64,000 nt of DNA from Sphingobacterium sp. SGR-19 (GTDB lineage: Bacteria > Bacteroidota > Bacteroidia > Sphingobacteriales > Sphingobacteriaceae), in the NCBI RefSeq assembly GCF_011043555.1, contig NZ_JAAKGS010000008.1:175183-239182 (forward strand), in the 5' to 3' direction. Made by a program: the position numbers and the translations under genes. The notes below the pieces were generated by a model. That model saw only the letters and a list, made by a program, of their open reading frames with translations. It searched no databases and was not told the origin of the DNA. This document shows, piece after piece, positions 44,081 to 52,891 of this stretch (its first letter is position 1; each line of letters opens with the position of its first letter).

Positions 44081-46929
44081 TACAGAAACTCTGCCTTTAA
44101 AAACCTCGCGGTTTCGTTCCCTTTCTGTTTGATGAGATCTTCCGGCAATCCGGCAAACATCAATTGTCCACCATTTTTACCACCTTCGGGACCCATATCG
44201 ACTACCCAATCGGCTGTTTTCACAACATCTAGATTGTGTTCAATGATCAATACGGTGTTTCCTCGATCGACCAATCGGTTGATGACGCCTAATAAAACAT
44301 TGACATCTTCAAAATGGAGCCCAGTCGTCGGTTCATCCAAGATATAGAACGTATTGCCGGTGTCTTTTTTCGATAGTTCGGTAGCCAATTTTACCCGTTG
44401 TGCCTCTCCTCCCGATAAGGTGGTAGATGATTGCCCTAATGTGATATAACCTAACCCTACATCCTGTAGCGTTTTGATCTTTCTATAAATGGAAGGAATA
44501 TTTTCAAAGAAATCCACCGCCTCATCGATACTCATATCCAATACATCAGAAATAGATTTTCCGCGGTATCGAACTTCCAACGTTTCGCGGTTATAACGCT
44601 TTCCGTGACAAGTTTCGCATGGAACCTGTACATCGGGTAAGAAATTCATTTCGATGATCTTCATGCCCGCTCCCTGACAAGTTTCGCAGCGTCCACCTTT
44701 AACGTTAAAAGAAAAACGTCCGGGCTTGTAGCCTCGTATTTTTGCTTCCGGCAATTGTACGAACAAGGTACGGATGTCTGAGAATACACCCGTATAGGTT
44801 GATGGGTTGGAGCGTGGCGTCCGTCCGATCGGGCTTTGGTTGATTTCGATAACCTTGTCTATATGTTCAAGCCCTTCTATCTTTTTATAAGGTAGCGGTG
44901 TGCCTTTCGCTCGGAAAAAATGTTTGTTTAAAATAGGGTAGAGTGTACCCGTGATGAGGCTGGATTTCCCCGAGCCGGATACACCTGTTACCAAAATTAA
45001 TTTTCCTAAAGGAAAGTCAACTTGTACGTTTTTCAGATTATTTCCAGAAGCGCCTTTCAACGATAATGTCTTGCCATTGCCTTGACGTCGTTTAGTAGGG
45101 ATAGCAACTTCTTTCTGCCCGTTGAGATAACCAGCGGTCAATGTATCAGCTTTCATGATCTCTTTCGGTGTACCCTGCGCTACCACGCTTCCGCCGTGTA
45201 TACCTGCTTCTGGTCCCATATCGATTACGTAATCAGCTTGTAGGATCATGTCTTTGTCATGCTCAACCACCAACACCGAATTGCCGATATCACGTAAGTT
45301 TTTCAGGGAACTAATCAGCCGTTCGTTATCCCGTTGATGCAATCCGATGCTCGGTTCGTCTAGAATATACAAAACATTCACGAGTTGAGAACCTATTTGT
45401 GTCGCCAGTCTTATACGTTGCGCTTCACCACCAGAAAGTGTTTTGGAGGACCGATCTAAAGTAAGGTAGCTTAGTCCGACATCCAAGAGGAAGCCTATCC
45501 TCGCACGAATTTCTTTTAGGATTTCGGCAGCAATCGTGTTTTGGCGTTCGTTGAGTCGGCTTTCTATACCATCAAACCAATCATGTAGTGCGGTGATATC
45601 CATGCTGGCCAGCTCGTGAATATTCTTTTGGTCTATTTTGAAATGTAAAGACTCTTTTTTCAGACGGGCACCTTCGCAGGTGGGACATACAACTTTCGTA
45701 CGGAAATCTTCTAAGATAGGCGCATCGTCTGAACCCCTCCCATTAATTTCCTCCAACATATCGAAGATACCAGTAAACTGTATTTTGTATTCGCGCGCAC
45801 CATAGCTGCCGTAAGACACAGTAAGGCTTAAGGGTTCTTCACCTCCAAAAAGAAGGGCGTCCAACTGTTCCTCACTTAGCTTTTCGATAGCACTGGTCAA
45901 CGAAAAGTCCAGTTTCTTAGCGACCGCTTTTACAACTTGGAACGTCCAAGAGTCACGCGATGGGCCTAAAGGCAAAATAGCACCTTTTTGTATACTCAGC
46001 TTTTTATCCGGGATAACGGTATTCTTGTCGATTTCAAATATATAACCGAGCCCATCGCATTTCGGACACGCACCATACGGAGAGTTGAAAGAAAAAGTAT
46101 TTGGTTGCGGTTCGTCGTAGGAAATACCTGATGCTGCGTCCATCAGGTAGCGGCTGAAAAAGTGCTCCCGTCCTTCTTTATTCGCAATTTTGATAATACC
46201 TTTCGCTACTTTCATAGCCTGCATAACAGATGTATACAGCCGTTTTTTATCTCCTTCGCTTGCGTACAGCCGATCTACAACCGTTTCAATGTCGTGGATC
46301 TTGTAACGATCGACCTGCATTTTAGGTACGAGATCCAGGATTTCACCATCTACACGTACTTTTGTATAACCTTGTTTGCGAATTTGTTCAAAAAGCTCGC
46401 GATAATGGCCTTTACGGCCTTTTACAACAGGCGCTAAAATATATATAGGTTCATCACGGAATTCGACTAATATCCTGTCGACAATCTGCTCTTCTGACAT
46501 GCGTTGCATGAGTTGGCCGGTCACGTAAGAATACGCCTCGCTTGCCCTTGCATATAATAACCGAAGGAAATCGTATATCTCCGTGATCGTTCCCACGGTT
46601 GAGCGTGGATTCTTGTTTGTTGTTTTTTGTTCGATGGATATTACGGGGCTTAGTCCCGATATTTTGTCGACATCGGGGCGTTCCATCCCTCCTAAAAACT
46701 GTCGGCTATAAGCCGAGAAAGTTTCCATATAACGACGTTGTCCTTCCGCGTAAATCGTATCGAACGCCAAAGAAGATTTACCACTTCCGCTTAAACCGGT
46801 AATCACGACTAATTCATTGCGAGGAAAACTGACGTCGATATTTCTGAGATTATGTACGCGAGCGCCAAATACCTCAATTTCACGTTGTTCACCTAAATCT
46901 ATATGACTGTGCTGCTTGGTAGAGCTCAT
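44080..46929 (-). CDS. uvrA: Excinuclease ABC subunit A
   Basis: From ATG 46929 the protein is 949 residues. UvrA is the damage-scanning ATPase of nucleotide excision repair, working with UvrB and Mfd. Two ABC cassettes are visible with Walker A GLSGSGKSSLAFDT and GVSGSGKSSLITGT, signatures LSGGEAQRIRLA and LSGGEAQRVKLA, and zinc sites CPTCEGARLKKE and the CETCQGAG/CETCHGKRY pair. A TTG at 46959 in frame would extend it by 10 residues and is rejected because ATG 46929 fits family N-termini (IEVFGARVHNLRNID). A TATCTTTG box on the minus strand at 46957-46964 is a plausible promoter. Confidence 0.97.
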   Translation of the reverse strand: MSSTKQHSHIDLGEQREIEVFGARVHNLRNIDVSFPRNELVVITGLSGSGKSSLAFDTIYAEGQRRYMETFSAYSRQFLGGMERPDVDKISGLSPVISIEQKTTNKNPRSTVGTITEIYDFLRLLYARASEAYSYVTGQLMQRMSEEQIVDRILVEFRDEPIYILAPVVKGRKGHYRELFEQIRKQGYTKVRVDGEILDLVPKMQVDRYKIHDIETVVDRLYASEGDKKRLYTSVMQAMKVAKGIIKIANKEGREHFFSRYLMDAASGISYDEPQPNTFSFNSPYGACPKCDGLGYIFEIDKNTVIPDKKLSIQKGAILPLGPSRDSWTFQVVKAVAKKLDFSLTSAIEKLSEEQLDALLFGGEEPLSLTVSYGSYGAREYKIQFTGIFDMLEEINGRGSDDAPILEDFRTKVVCPTCEGARLKKESLHFKIDQKNIHELASMDITALHDWFDGIESRLNERQNTIAAEILKEIRARIGFLLDVGLSYLTLDRSSKTLSGGEAQRIRLATQIGSQLVNVLYILDEPSIGLHQRDNERLISSLKNLRDIGNSVLVVEHDKDMILQADYVIDMGPEAGIHGGSVVAQGTPKEIMKADTLTAGYLNGQKEVAIPTKRRQGNGKTLSLKGASGNNLKNVQVDFPLGKLILVTGVSGSGKSSLITGTLYPILNKHFFRAKGTPLPYKKIEGLEHIDKVIEINQSPIGRTPRSNPSTYTGVFSDIRTLFVQLPEAKIRGYKPGRFSFNVKGGRCETCQGAGMKIIEMNFLPDVQVPCETCHGKRYNRETLEVRYRGKSISDVLDMSIDEAVDFFENIPSIYRKIKTLQDVGLGYITLGQSSTTLSGGEAQRVKLATELSKKDTGNTFYILDEPTTGLHFEDVNVLLGVINRLVDRGNTVLIIEHNLDVVKTADWVVDMGPEGGKNGGQLMFAGLPEDLIKQKGNETARFLKAEFL

Positions 46930-46956
46930 GTTGTATTGTCCTGAATTTTGAAGGTA

Positions 46957-46964
46957 CAAAGATA
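46957..46964 (-). promoter_or_regulatory. Candidate -7 box for uvrA
   Basis: The minus strand reads TATCTTTG, an exact TAnnTTTG, 28 bp upstream of the chosen ATG. It overlaps the alternative TTG start, supporting ATG 46929 as the real start. Confidence 0.45.
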
Positions 46965-47025
46965 CGGTTTTTTTAATGCAACTTTTTTTAGAAAAAAGTC
47001 GCGCAAACCGAACGGAGTGAGTTCA

Positions 47026-47160
47026 TGAACACCAAAATAAACACTGGTTCATAAAAATCGTCGCTTCGGATGTTTGACAGGTAGGAAAGTGCTAAGGATA
47101 GATTTCTACAGTTGTCAAAAATCCGGATGCGACAATGGAGGTTAAGGAGTGGACAATGCA
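47026..47160. repeat. Intergenic repeat family copy B (GTCGC...GCGAC hairpin)
   Basis: Outer stem GTCGC (47060-47064) with GCGAC (47129-47133); inner stem CGGATGTTTGACA (47067-47079) with TGTCAAAAATCCG (47113-47125), one mismatch. The loop has GTGCTAAGGATAGATTTCTAC-like sequence, close to copy A. Left flank contains GTTCATGAACACCAAA, shared with C. It accounts for the gene-free stretch 46930-47294. Confidence 0.75.
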
Positions 47161-47294
47161 GCCTGTCGGACCGATTATCCACGCTGGTTTGTACAAACCC
47201 CGAGAGGGCTCATCGAAGATAATCACGAGTCATGAATAACATATGAAAAAATTGGCTGGTAATTTGTACTTTGGTTGAATAAACAAAACTGCGC

Positions 47295-48335
47295 GTGAAA
47301 AAACTGGATTTGACAAAACAAGAACGAGAAGTCGTAGAAAATGCACTTAACCACTGGGAAGAGTCCAATTTATTGGAAGCTGGTAAGGTGGAAGAGTTGA
47401 AGCAAACTATTGACGAAAGAGGGTTCGAATGGAAACATCTAGCGCGATACGCGTTTTGGATAGCATTGGTTTCTCTTATTTTTGCGGTATTTTCACTTTT
47501 CGCGGACGACGCATTGATTCATTTTGTGGAACGTTTTTATGAGACACCAAATATTGTTTTTTGCCTGTTTTTTGCTGGGCTCGCAGTGCTTTTTTATTTT
47601 CTGGGTTTCCGCAACAAAAAGCGATATCCGGAAAAAACGTTTTCCAATGAAACCCTTATGCTTGCCGGTTCGTTTGCAACAGCAGCATGTATCGGTTTTC
47701 TCGGACAGGTATTGGATCGAACGACAAGCCATTATACATTTCTTTTTCTGTTGTCTATTGTTATATACGGCATCCTATCGGTTAAGCTTAATTCGAAACT
47801 GATATGGGTATTTACGTTGGTGGCTCTTGGTGTCTGGTTTGCAACGGAAACCGCTTACCACAGCAATTGGGGCTTTACGTTTTGGGGGATGAACTATCCG
47901 TTGCGCTTTACATTGTTTGGATTGCTTTTAACCATTTTTGCCCTGTGGGGACAAGAAAAAATAAAGCCTTTGAAGCCTTTTCAATCAACAAGCTATATCG
48001 TTGGATTGCTGTATACGATGATTGCCTTGTGGTGTCTTTCTATCTTTGGAAATTACAGTGATTTCAATGCCTGGACACAGGTCCGTCAATACCATATCCT
48101 ATATTGGGGAATCTTGGCTATCGTGCTTTCGTTAGGATTGGCGTTATATGGGATGAAAACAAAAGACCATGCGTCGCGAGATATAGGTTTCGTTTTCTTC
48201 GTCCTTAATCTCTATACCCGTTTTGTAGAATATTTATGGGATAACATCAATCGCACGATATTCTTTCTCCTGTTGGCGGGATCATTTTGGTTTGTGGGCA
48301 GATGGGCCGAACGGATATGGCGCAAAGAAAAGTGA
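47295..48335 (+). CDS. Polytopic membrane protein, DUF2157-like
   Basis: The 346-residue protein begins with GTG and a soluble helical stretch (DLTKQEREVVENALNHWEES, LLEAGKVEELKQTI), followed by about ten membrane spans. The N-terminal helical region ahead of a span array is the DUF2157 layout; the assignment is tentative. Function unknown. It is followed 28 bp later by the PqqD gene on the same strand. Confidence 0.7.
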   Translation: MKKLDLTKQEREVVENALNHWEESNLLEAGKVEELKQTIDERGFEWKHLARYAFWIALVSLIFAVFSLFADDALIHFVERFYETPNIVFCLFFAGLAVLFYFLGFRNKKRYPEKTFSNETLMLAGSFATAACIGFLGQVLDRTTSHYTFLFLLSIVIYGILSVKLNSKLIWVFTLVALGVWFATETAYHSNWGFTFWGMNYPLRFTLFGLLLTIFALWGQEKIKPLKPFQSTSYIVGLLYTMIALWCLSIFGNYSDFNAWTQVRQYHILYWGILAIVLSLGLALYGMKTKDHASRDIGFVFFVLNLYTRFVEYLWDNINRTIFFLLLAGSFWFVGRWAERIWRKEK

Positions 48336-48363
48336 TTTATCGGAAATAATGTTATTTTTGTTC

Positions 48364-48636
48364 ATGATGAAGTTAAGACAAGATTTAGTCCTTAGGAAAG
48401 TGGGGGACGATTATATTATGGTAGACCCAAGTCAAGGTATGGTAGACCTTTCTAAAGTGCATACCCTCAATGAAACGGCTGCGTGGCTGTGGGAGCAATT
48501 GGCAGATAAAGACGTCAGTGTAAAGCAAGTAGCCGAACTGCTGTGCGATCGCTATGACGTTTCATACGAAAAGGCCGTAGAGGATGCGGAAGCGTTGGTT
48601 CAAGAATTTGAGAAAGCCGGTCTTCTGGAAGCATAG
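48364..48636 (+). CDS. PqqD-family peptide-binding chaperone
   Basis: The product is 90 residues from ATG 48364 (ATG 48367 also possible). The PqqD winged-helix pattern is clear: VLRKVGDDYIMVDP, LSKVHTLNETAAWLWEQLAD, and a C-terminal AEALVQEFEKAGLLE helix. PqqD domains bind RiPP leader peptides and present them to modifying enzymes. Here the neighbour 15 bp downstream encodes an HprK-like kinase; no radical SAM, ATP-grasp or cyclase gene is adjacent. A TATTTTTG box lies at 48353-48360, a possible promoter. Confidence 0.86.
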   Translation: MMKLRQDLVLRKVGDDYIMVDPSQGMVDLSKVHTLNETAAWLWEQLADKDVSVKQVAELLCDRYDVSYEKAVEDAEALVQEFEKAGLLEA

Positions 48637-48651
48637 GATAGATTAAAAAAT

Positions 48652-49584
48652 ATGGAAGCCAATACAGCCTCGGAATTGACAAACTATTATTATGAAATCG
48701 CAGGTTTACAACTGGAATTACGTTTTCCTTCCGCGTTAAACTTAGATCATATTTTACCTTCTTTTGTCGGTTTTCGTGCGGAGCACAGTAGCGGAACATC
48801 CGTTGCGGTCGTAACCTTTAGGGAAGACGAGGTGCCCTCAGAAGAAGAATGGGGTACGCTTCGAAGCGATATCTCGTTAGTTTGGGGAGACAATTTTCGT
48901 TTCTATGAACAGGAAGATGCATTTGTCACACTGATAAAACATAAAGTAAAGGATAAGCAGTGGATGATGAAGAGCACAAAGGACTTCAAGGAGTCCCGCA
49001 TATATGGTAAAGCGGAGGATCCGCGTATGGGGGAGTTCGTCAGTTGGTTATTGATGGTGGTTTTTGGTCAGGTAGGATTGCAGCATAGGCTGATATTGAT
49101 CCATGCTTCGGTTATTGCCTATCAGCAAAAACAAGGCGTGGCTTTTTTGGGAAAGAGCGGTACGGGGAAGAGTACGCATAGTAGGCTTTGGCTAAAACAT
49201 ATTCCAGATACCGAATTGCTAAACGATGACAACCCTGTTGTGCGACTTGAAGAAGATGGTAAGGCCATGATATATGGAACACCATGGAGTGGGAAAACAC
49301 CGTGCTACAAAAATAAATGTGTAGAGTTGAAAGGTTTTGTGCGATTGGAACAAGCCCCACTGAATAGATTTACATGGAAAAAAGGTACGGAAAGCCTAGT
49401 TGCCGTCCTGCCAAGCTGCACTGCCCTCCGATGGAATAAAGATCTATTCAACGCTATGACAGATACGCTCTCGCAATTAGTGGAGCAAGTAAATGTGGGA
49501 TACTTGGAATGCCTCCCCGATGCAGATGCTGCAAAGGCGTCGCATAACGCATTTTTTGAAGAAAAGGTAGAAACTGGTTCGTAA
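48652..49584 (+). CDS. HprK-like P-loop kinase paired with PqqD
   Basis: The 310-residue protein has an N-terminal beta-rich region (1-145) and an HprK/PEPCK-like core: HASVI (His151), Walker A GKSGTGKST (167-175), then LLNDDNPVVR (190-198) where the paired Asp residues of HPr kinases lie, and GTPWSGK. These features fit the HPr-kinase-like enzymes found with PqqD domains, some of which phosphorylate lasso peptides. It is not a true HPr kinase: the normal N-terminal domain is absent. Substrate unknown. It ends 1 bp from the convergent OsmC gene's stop codon. Confidence 0.82.
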   Translation: MEANTASELTNYYYEIAGLQLELRFPSALNLDHILPSFVGFRAEHSSGTSVAVVTFREDEVPSEEEWGTLRSDISLVWGDNFRFYEQEDAFVTLIKHKVKDKQWMMKSTKDFKESRIYGKAEDPRMGEFVSWLLMVVFGQVGLQHRLILIHASVIAYQQKQGVAFLGKSGTGKSTHSRLWLKHIPDTELLNDDNPVVRLEEDGKAMIYGTPWSGKTPCYKNKCVELKGFVRLEQAPLNRFTWKKGTESLVAVLPSCTALRWNKDLFNAMTDTLSQLVEQVNVGYLECLPDADAAKASHNAFFEEKVETGS

Positions 49585-49585
49585 A

Positions 49586-50002
49586 CTAAACAATTTTCAA
49601 ACTATAGGTAATTTCCACACCGCCGGCAGCTAACATATCATGGACGGAACAATATTTCTTTACCGCTAGTTCCGCAGCCTTTTGCACTTTTGTTTCGTCA
49701 AGTTGCCCTTTTAACGTAAAAGTGATGTGAATATGGGTGAAAATATTAGGAACTTCTTCTCGGCGCTTTCCTTCCACCTCAACCTGTATGTCTTCTATGG
49801 TTTGACGTTGCTTCTTCAGGATGCTGGAAAGATCAAATACGCTACAAGAACCTAAAGCCATCAGTACCAGTTCCATCGGCCGGACGCCGTTACCTTCTCC
49901 GCCGATACTTTCCGAACCATCAATATTTACTTTTACGCCGGCCAGTTCGCTCGAACCCTCGAAATGAACGGCTTCGTTTTTACGTTGCAAATGGATTTTC
50001 AT
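49586..50002 (-). CDS. OsmC/Ohr-family peroxidase
   Basis: The 138-residue protein has the two conserved cysteines of the OsmC fold, Cys53 in MALGSCSVFDL and Cys118 in KYCSVHDML, and the RPMELVLMALGSC signature. OsmC proteins reduce organic hydroperoxides with dithiol donors. The C-terminal region is typical. A 51-bp repeat triplet lies directly upstream of its start codon (50012-50164). Confidence 0.9.
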   Translation of the reverse strand: MKIHLQRKNEAVHFEGSSELAGVKVNIDGSESIGGEGNGVRPMELVLMALGSCSVFDLSSILKKQRQTIEDIQVEVEGKRREEVPNIFTHIHITFTLKGQLDETKVQKAAELAVKKYCSVHDMLAAGGVEITYSLKIV

Positions 50003-50011
50003 TCAAATAAA

Positions 50012-50164
50012 TTATCTATGAGTGTTAAATCTCAATCGTATAGATGAGCTCGTTTCACTCGGTTATCTATGAGTGTTAGATCTCAATCGTATAGATGAGC
50101 TCGTTTCACTCGGTTATCTATGAGTGTTAAATCTCAATCGTATAGATGAGCTCGTTACACCCGG
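50012..50164. repeat. Three tandem copies of a 51-bp unit
   Basis: Units at 50012-50062, 50063-50113 and 50114-50164 begin TTATCTATGAGTGTTAAATC and end GTTTCACTCGG (third ends GTTACACCCGG). Unit 2 differs from unit 1 at one position (TTAGATC for TTAAATC). Each unit contains ATCTAT/ATAGAT and GAG/CTC inverted pairs, so each can form a hairpin. They occupy the promoter side of the OsmC gene. Confidence 0.9.
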
Positions 50165-50181
50165 TTTGTTTTTTTAAGGTG

Positions 50182-50202
50182 ATGAAACCGTGATGGTTTC
50201 AT
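50182..50202. repeat. Short hairpin ATGAAACC/GGTTTCAT
   Basis: ATGAAACC (50182-50189) pairs with GGTTTCAT (50195-50202). It lies past the stop of the SGNH gene on the minus strand but no T-tract follows, so terminator function is uncertain. Confidence 0.5.
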
Positions 50203-50237
50203 GCCGTTAAAATTACGCAAAAATTTCCCTAACTTCA

Positions 50238-51539
50238 CTAAGGAAACTTCACTCCTCGATACATTGAAGCATCGACTTTTGGAATTCTACTGCGGTATTG
50301 TTTATTAATGGCATCGATAAAAAGATTAGCGATAATGGCATTTCCCATAGGAGTGAGATGCACGCCGTCAAGCGAAAAAGCATTTCCCGTAATAAATGAG
50401 GCATTGATGACTACTCCGTTGTAAACAATACCCGGTTCTTTAACGCGATTGAGATAAGCATGTGCATCAGCTAGCGCCAATCTTTTTTCTTCTGCGACCT
50501 GTTTAATGACGTTATTAAACGCCTTTACACGAGCCTGGATAGCCGTCACCTCATCGCTGTCCAGCACGTACTGGCTTTCGACAGGATTATCGGGGTATAA
50601 ACCATACGGATAGGGGCTATCCGCTGACATACTACCTAGCAATCCCGCAGAAGCAAACGGTAGTACAAATAAATCATTATCTGTGGCTGCTCTTGGCGTA
50701 CCCGGGCCGGTTTCGATATAGATGTCCTGAATATCTTGACCGCTTTCAGCTTTTACTGCAGCGATCAGCGCCGCCCGCGTCACTGTCGTGAAAAAAGGAA
50801 TGGCTGTTACGTCTGGGATAGTTGCCACTACGCCCTTCTGCTCATTCTCGGTAAGCTTCGTAATAAACTCTCGGTATACGTATTCAAAAGTGGCTGTTTC
50901 TGTCAATACCGTAGTAGGATCATCCGGATTAGTTACGGCACCGTTCATGGCGTTACCCAATACATCGTTATTACCGAGCCAAAAACTGAAAAATGTATGA
51001 TCCCGTTCGGTGGCAAAATCTATATACGTTTTTGTGCTCACGTCGGCATCCGGCAATAAACGCTCAAAATACATGTTCAAGCCACCAAACCATCCTTGCG
51101 TAGATAGGTCTAGTCGCATGCCTGGAACGCCCAGGTTCTCCATATCTCCTGCGTGCTTACTCAGTTTCCCCGGTTCACGATAAGCTAAGTTATCAGTAAC
51201 ATTTTCCATTACCGGTTGTCCATTGACAAGATCTTTAAGTTGCAAGTACCCTGAGCCGTTACGTTCATTTTCTGAGAAGAATGGGCTTCTAAAATCACCA
51301 CCTCCCACTTGTCGCAATTGTTCGGCAATGAGATTAGGAAAGGCCACCTGTTGTCCTTCAAGATATAATCCGCCATCGGCGAAGCCCGCCGTTAAGGAAT
51401 TTCCAACGGCAATATATTTCGAGAAATTCGCCTCGCCGGACGTGGTCTGAAAGCCTTCGATTTCAGGTTTGCAGGAGGAAGCTACAAGGGTGGATAGAAG
51501 ACCAATATATAGCGCTATGTTTTTGAATATTCTTTTCAT
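50238..51539 (-). CDS. SGNH/GDSL-type hydrolase lipoprotein
   Basis: From ATG 51539 the product is 433 residues with lipobox Cys23 (VASSC). The SGNH motifs are GNSLTAG (Ser48), a glycine block, FWLGNNDVLGN, and DGVHLTPMG with the catalytic Asp/His. These esterases or lipases act on surface glycans or lipids. Genes of this type are often next to OmpP1/FadL genes in Bacteroidota, as here. An ATG at 51551 would overlap the OmpP1 stop codon. Substrate unknown. Confidence 0.85.
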   Translation of the reverse strand: MKRIFKNIALYIGLLSTLVASSCKPEIEGFQTTSGEANFSKYIAVGNSLTAGFADGGLYLEGQQVAFPNLIAEQLRQVGGGDFRSPFFSENERNGSGYLQLKDLVNGQPVMENVTDNLAYREPGKLSKHAGDMENLGVPGMRLDLSTQGWFGGLNMYFERLLPDADVSTKTYIDFATERDHTFFSFWLGNNDVLGNAMNGAVTNPDDPTTVLTETATFEYVYREFITKLTENEQKGVVATIPDVTAIPFFTTVTRAALIAAVKAESGQDIQDIYIETGPGTPRAATDNDLFVLPFASAGLLGSMSADSPYPYGLYPDNPVESQYVLDSDEVTAIQARVKAFNNVIKQVAEEKRLALADAHAYLNRVKEPGIVYNGVVINASFITGNAFSLDGVHLTPMGNAIIANLFIDAINKQYRSRIPKVDASMYRGVKFP

Positions 51540-51544
51540 CGTCA

Positions 51545-52771
51545 CTACCATTTATAAGTTAAAGATATGCCAGGAGCATGGATATTTGTTTTGTATGTGC
51601 CAGTAAGTCCGGTGTTTGCACTGGTTACGGTACGCTCTAGGATGCGTTGGAAAACGTAAGCACCGGTAAGATCCCAACGATCATTAATATCGTACGTAAA
51701 ACCTATAGATCCCATCATACGACTGTTGTCCGGGGTTTCTGGAGAGACATATGGTCCCCGAACAGGGGTAAATACATATCCGCCCCCAATTCGCAGATCG
51801 AGCCGATCACATGCTTCATAGTTAATACCCACCTTCCCGGAAAGAGCATTTTCATATTTTTTCTCCTGTCTTGTATCTTCCAGCGCAGGGGTGTTGTCTT
51901 CATAATCGAAAACAAGTTCTTTATATACACTGTAGCCAATGAAAGTGGCATCAGCCGCGATATCTACTCGTTCACTGGCAGGGAAAGTAAGGCCGATGTT
52001 GAATGAACTTGGTAATGGAAGCTCTGCGTCAAATGTCGTATTTGGGAAAGAAGCCGCTAATGCGGGAGGTACGGTAAACTCGGCATCACCATCTTTAAGT
52101 TTGGTGATGACTTGAGAACGATAACTTAATGAGATTGCGAAATCGTCTTCTAAGTTATAATGTACACCTACATTGAAGCCCATACCGGTACCTACTCCCG
52201 AAAGCTCGGCCCGTCCGGGGGTGCCATCCGCCGAGGCTGTTGGAATAGAACGTGAAAGATCGACCAAACCAACATTGTACACAAAGCCTCCGCCGATACC
52301 GAAGTTTTCCGTTAGTTTGAAACTTAATGTCGGTTGGATATATATCGCGCGCATTTGCAGGTGGTTCAACTCATATCGGCCAGGCCACTGGTCACCCCAA
52401 TCGACAGAACCGCCAAACGGTGTATATACACCAAGACCGGCTTTCCACCAAGAATTTTGAGGGCCGAACGTTGCAAATACAGAAAATGGTGGTGAGATTT
52501 TAAACTTGGTGTGGTGCACATCGTTGCTATTAAACTCTCGGAATGCCGAACGGTACATGATCGCGCTAGCTCCTGCGGATACAGCATTATGATCCATTTT
52601 TACTAATGCGCCGGGACTGTAGAAAATGGAACTTTCATCTACAAAAAGTGCGGATCCCGCACCAGCCATACCGACGGCTTTTTGGCCTTGTGTGTTTACC
52701 TGTGATCCCTGTGCCCATAACATCGTTGGGCTGACAAGTAACAATCCTAGTAGTAGTTTTTTTATCTGCAT
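51545..52771 (-). CDS. OmpP1/FadL-family outer-membrane transporter
   Basis: The 408-residue protein has a signal peptide ending near MLWAQG (residue 20) followed by QGQKAVGMAGAGSALFVDES, the N-terminal hatch motif of FadL barrels. The remaining sequence has the alternating strand pattern of a 14-stranded barrel and ends in an aromatic (SLTYKW). FadL-type channels move hydrophobic compounds across the outer membrane. The SGNH lipoprotein gene follows directly, suggesting that hydrolysis products are imported here. This link is inference. Confidence 0.92.
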   Translation of the reverse strand: MQIKKLLLGLLLVSPTMLWAQGSQVNTQGQKAVGMAGAGSALFVDESSIFYSPGALVKMDHNAVSAGASAIMYRSAFREFNSNDVHHTKFKISPPFSVFATFGPQNSWWKAGLGVYTPFGGSVDWGDQWPGRYELNHLQMRAIYIQPTLSFKLTENFGIGGGFVYNVGLVDLSRSIPTASADGTPGRAELSGVGTGMGFNVGVHYNLEDDFAISLSYRSQVITKLKDGDAEFTVPPALAASFPNTTFDAELPLPSSFNIGLTFPASERVDIAADATFIGYSVYKELVFDYEDNTPALEDTRQEKKYENALSGKVGINYEACDRLDLRIGGGYVFTPVRGPYVSPETPDNSRMMGSIGFTYDINDRWDLTGAYVFQRILERTVTSANTGLTGTYKTNIHAPGISLTYKW

Positions 52772-52877
52772 AATTTTTTAGATAAGCGCATGAATAGGTT
52801 TATAGATTCCTAAATAGTAAGGTAGCAAACTATATGCCAGCATAATATTTTATACCCACAAAATATAGAAAAAACTT

Positions 52878-52885
52878 TAACTTTG
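52878..52885 (+). promoter_or_regulatory. Candidate -7 box for the PLP sulfhydrylase gene
   Basis: TAACTTTG matches TAnnTTTG and ends 6 bp before the ATG at 52892, so the transcript would be nearly leaderless. A TTG at 52883 lies inside the box and cannot be the start. No clear -33. Confidence 0.45.
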
Positions 52886-52891
52886 TTCGTT

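Noticed and set aside
48652..49584. True HPr(Ser) kinase/phosphorylase
   Set aside because: Lacks the normal N-terminal domain and sits with PqqD rather than with PTS genes.
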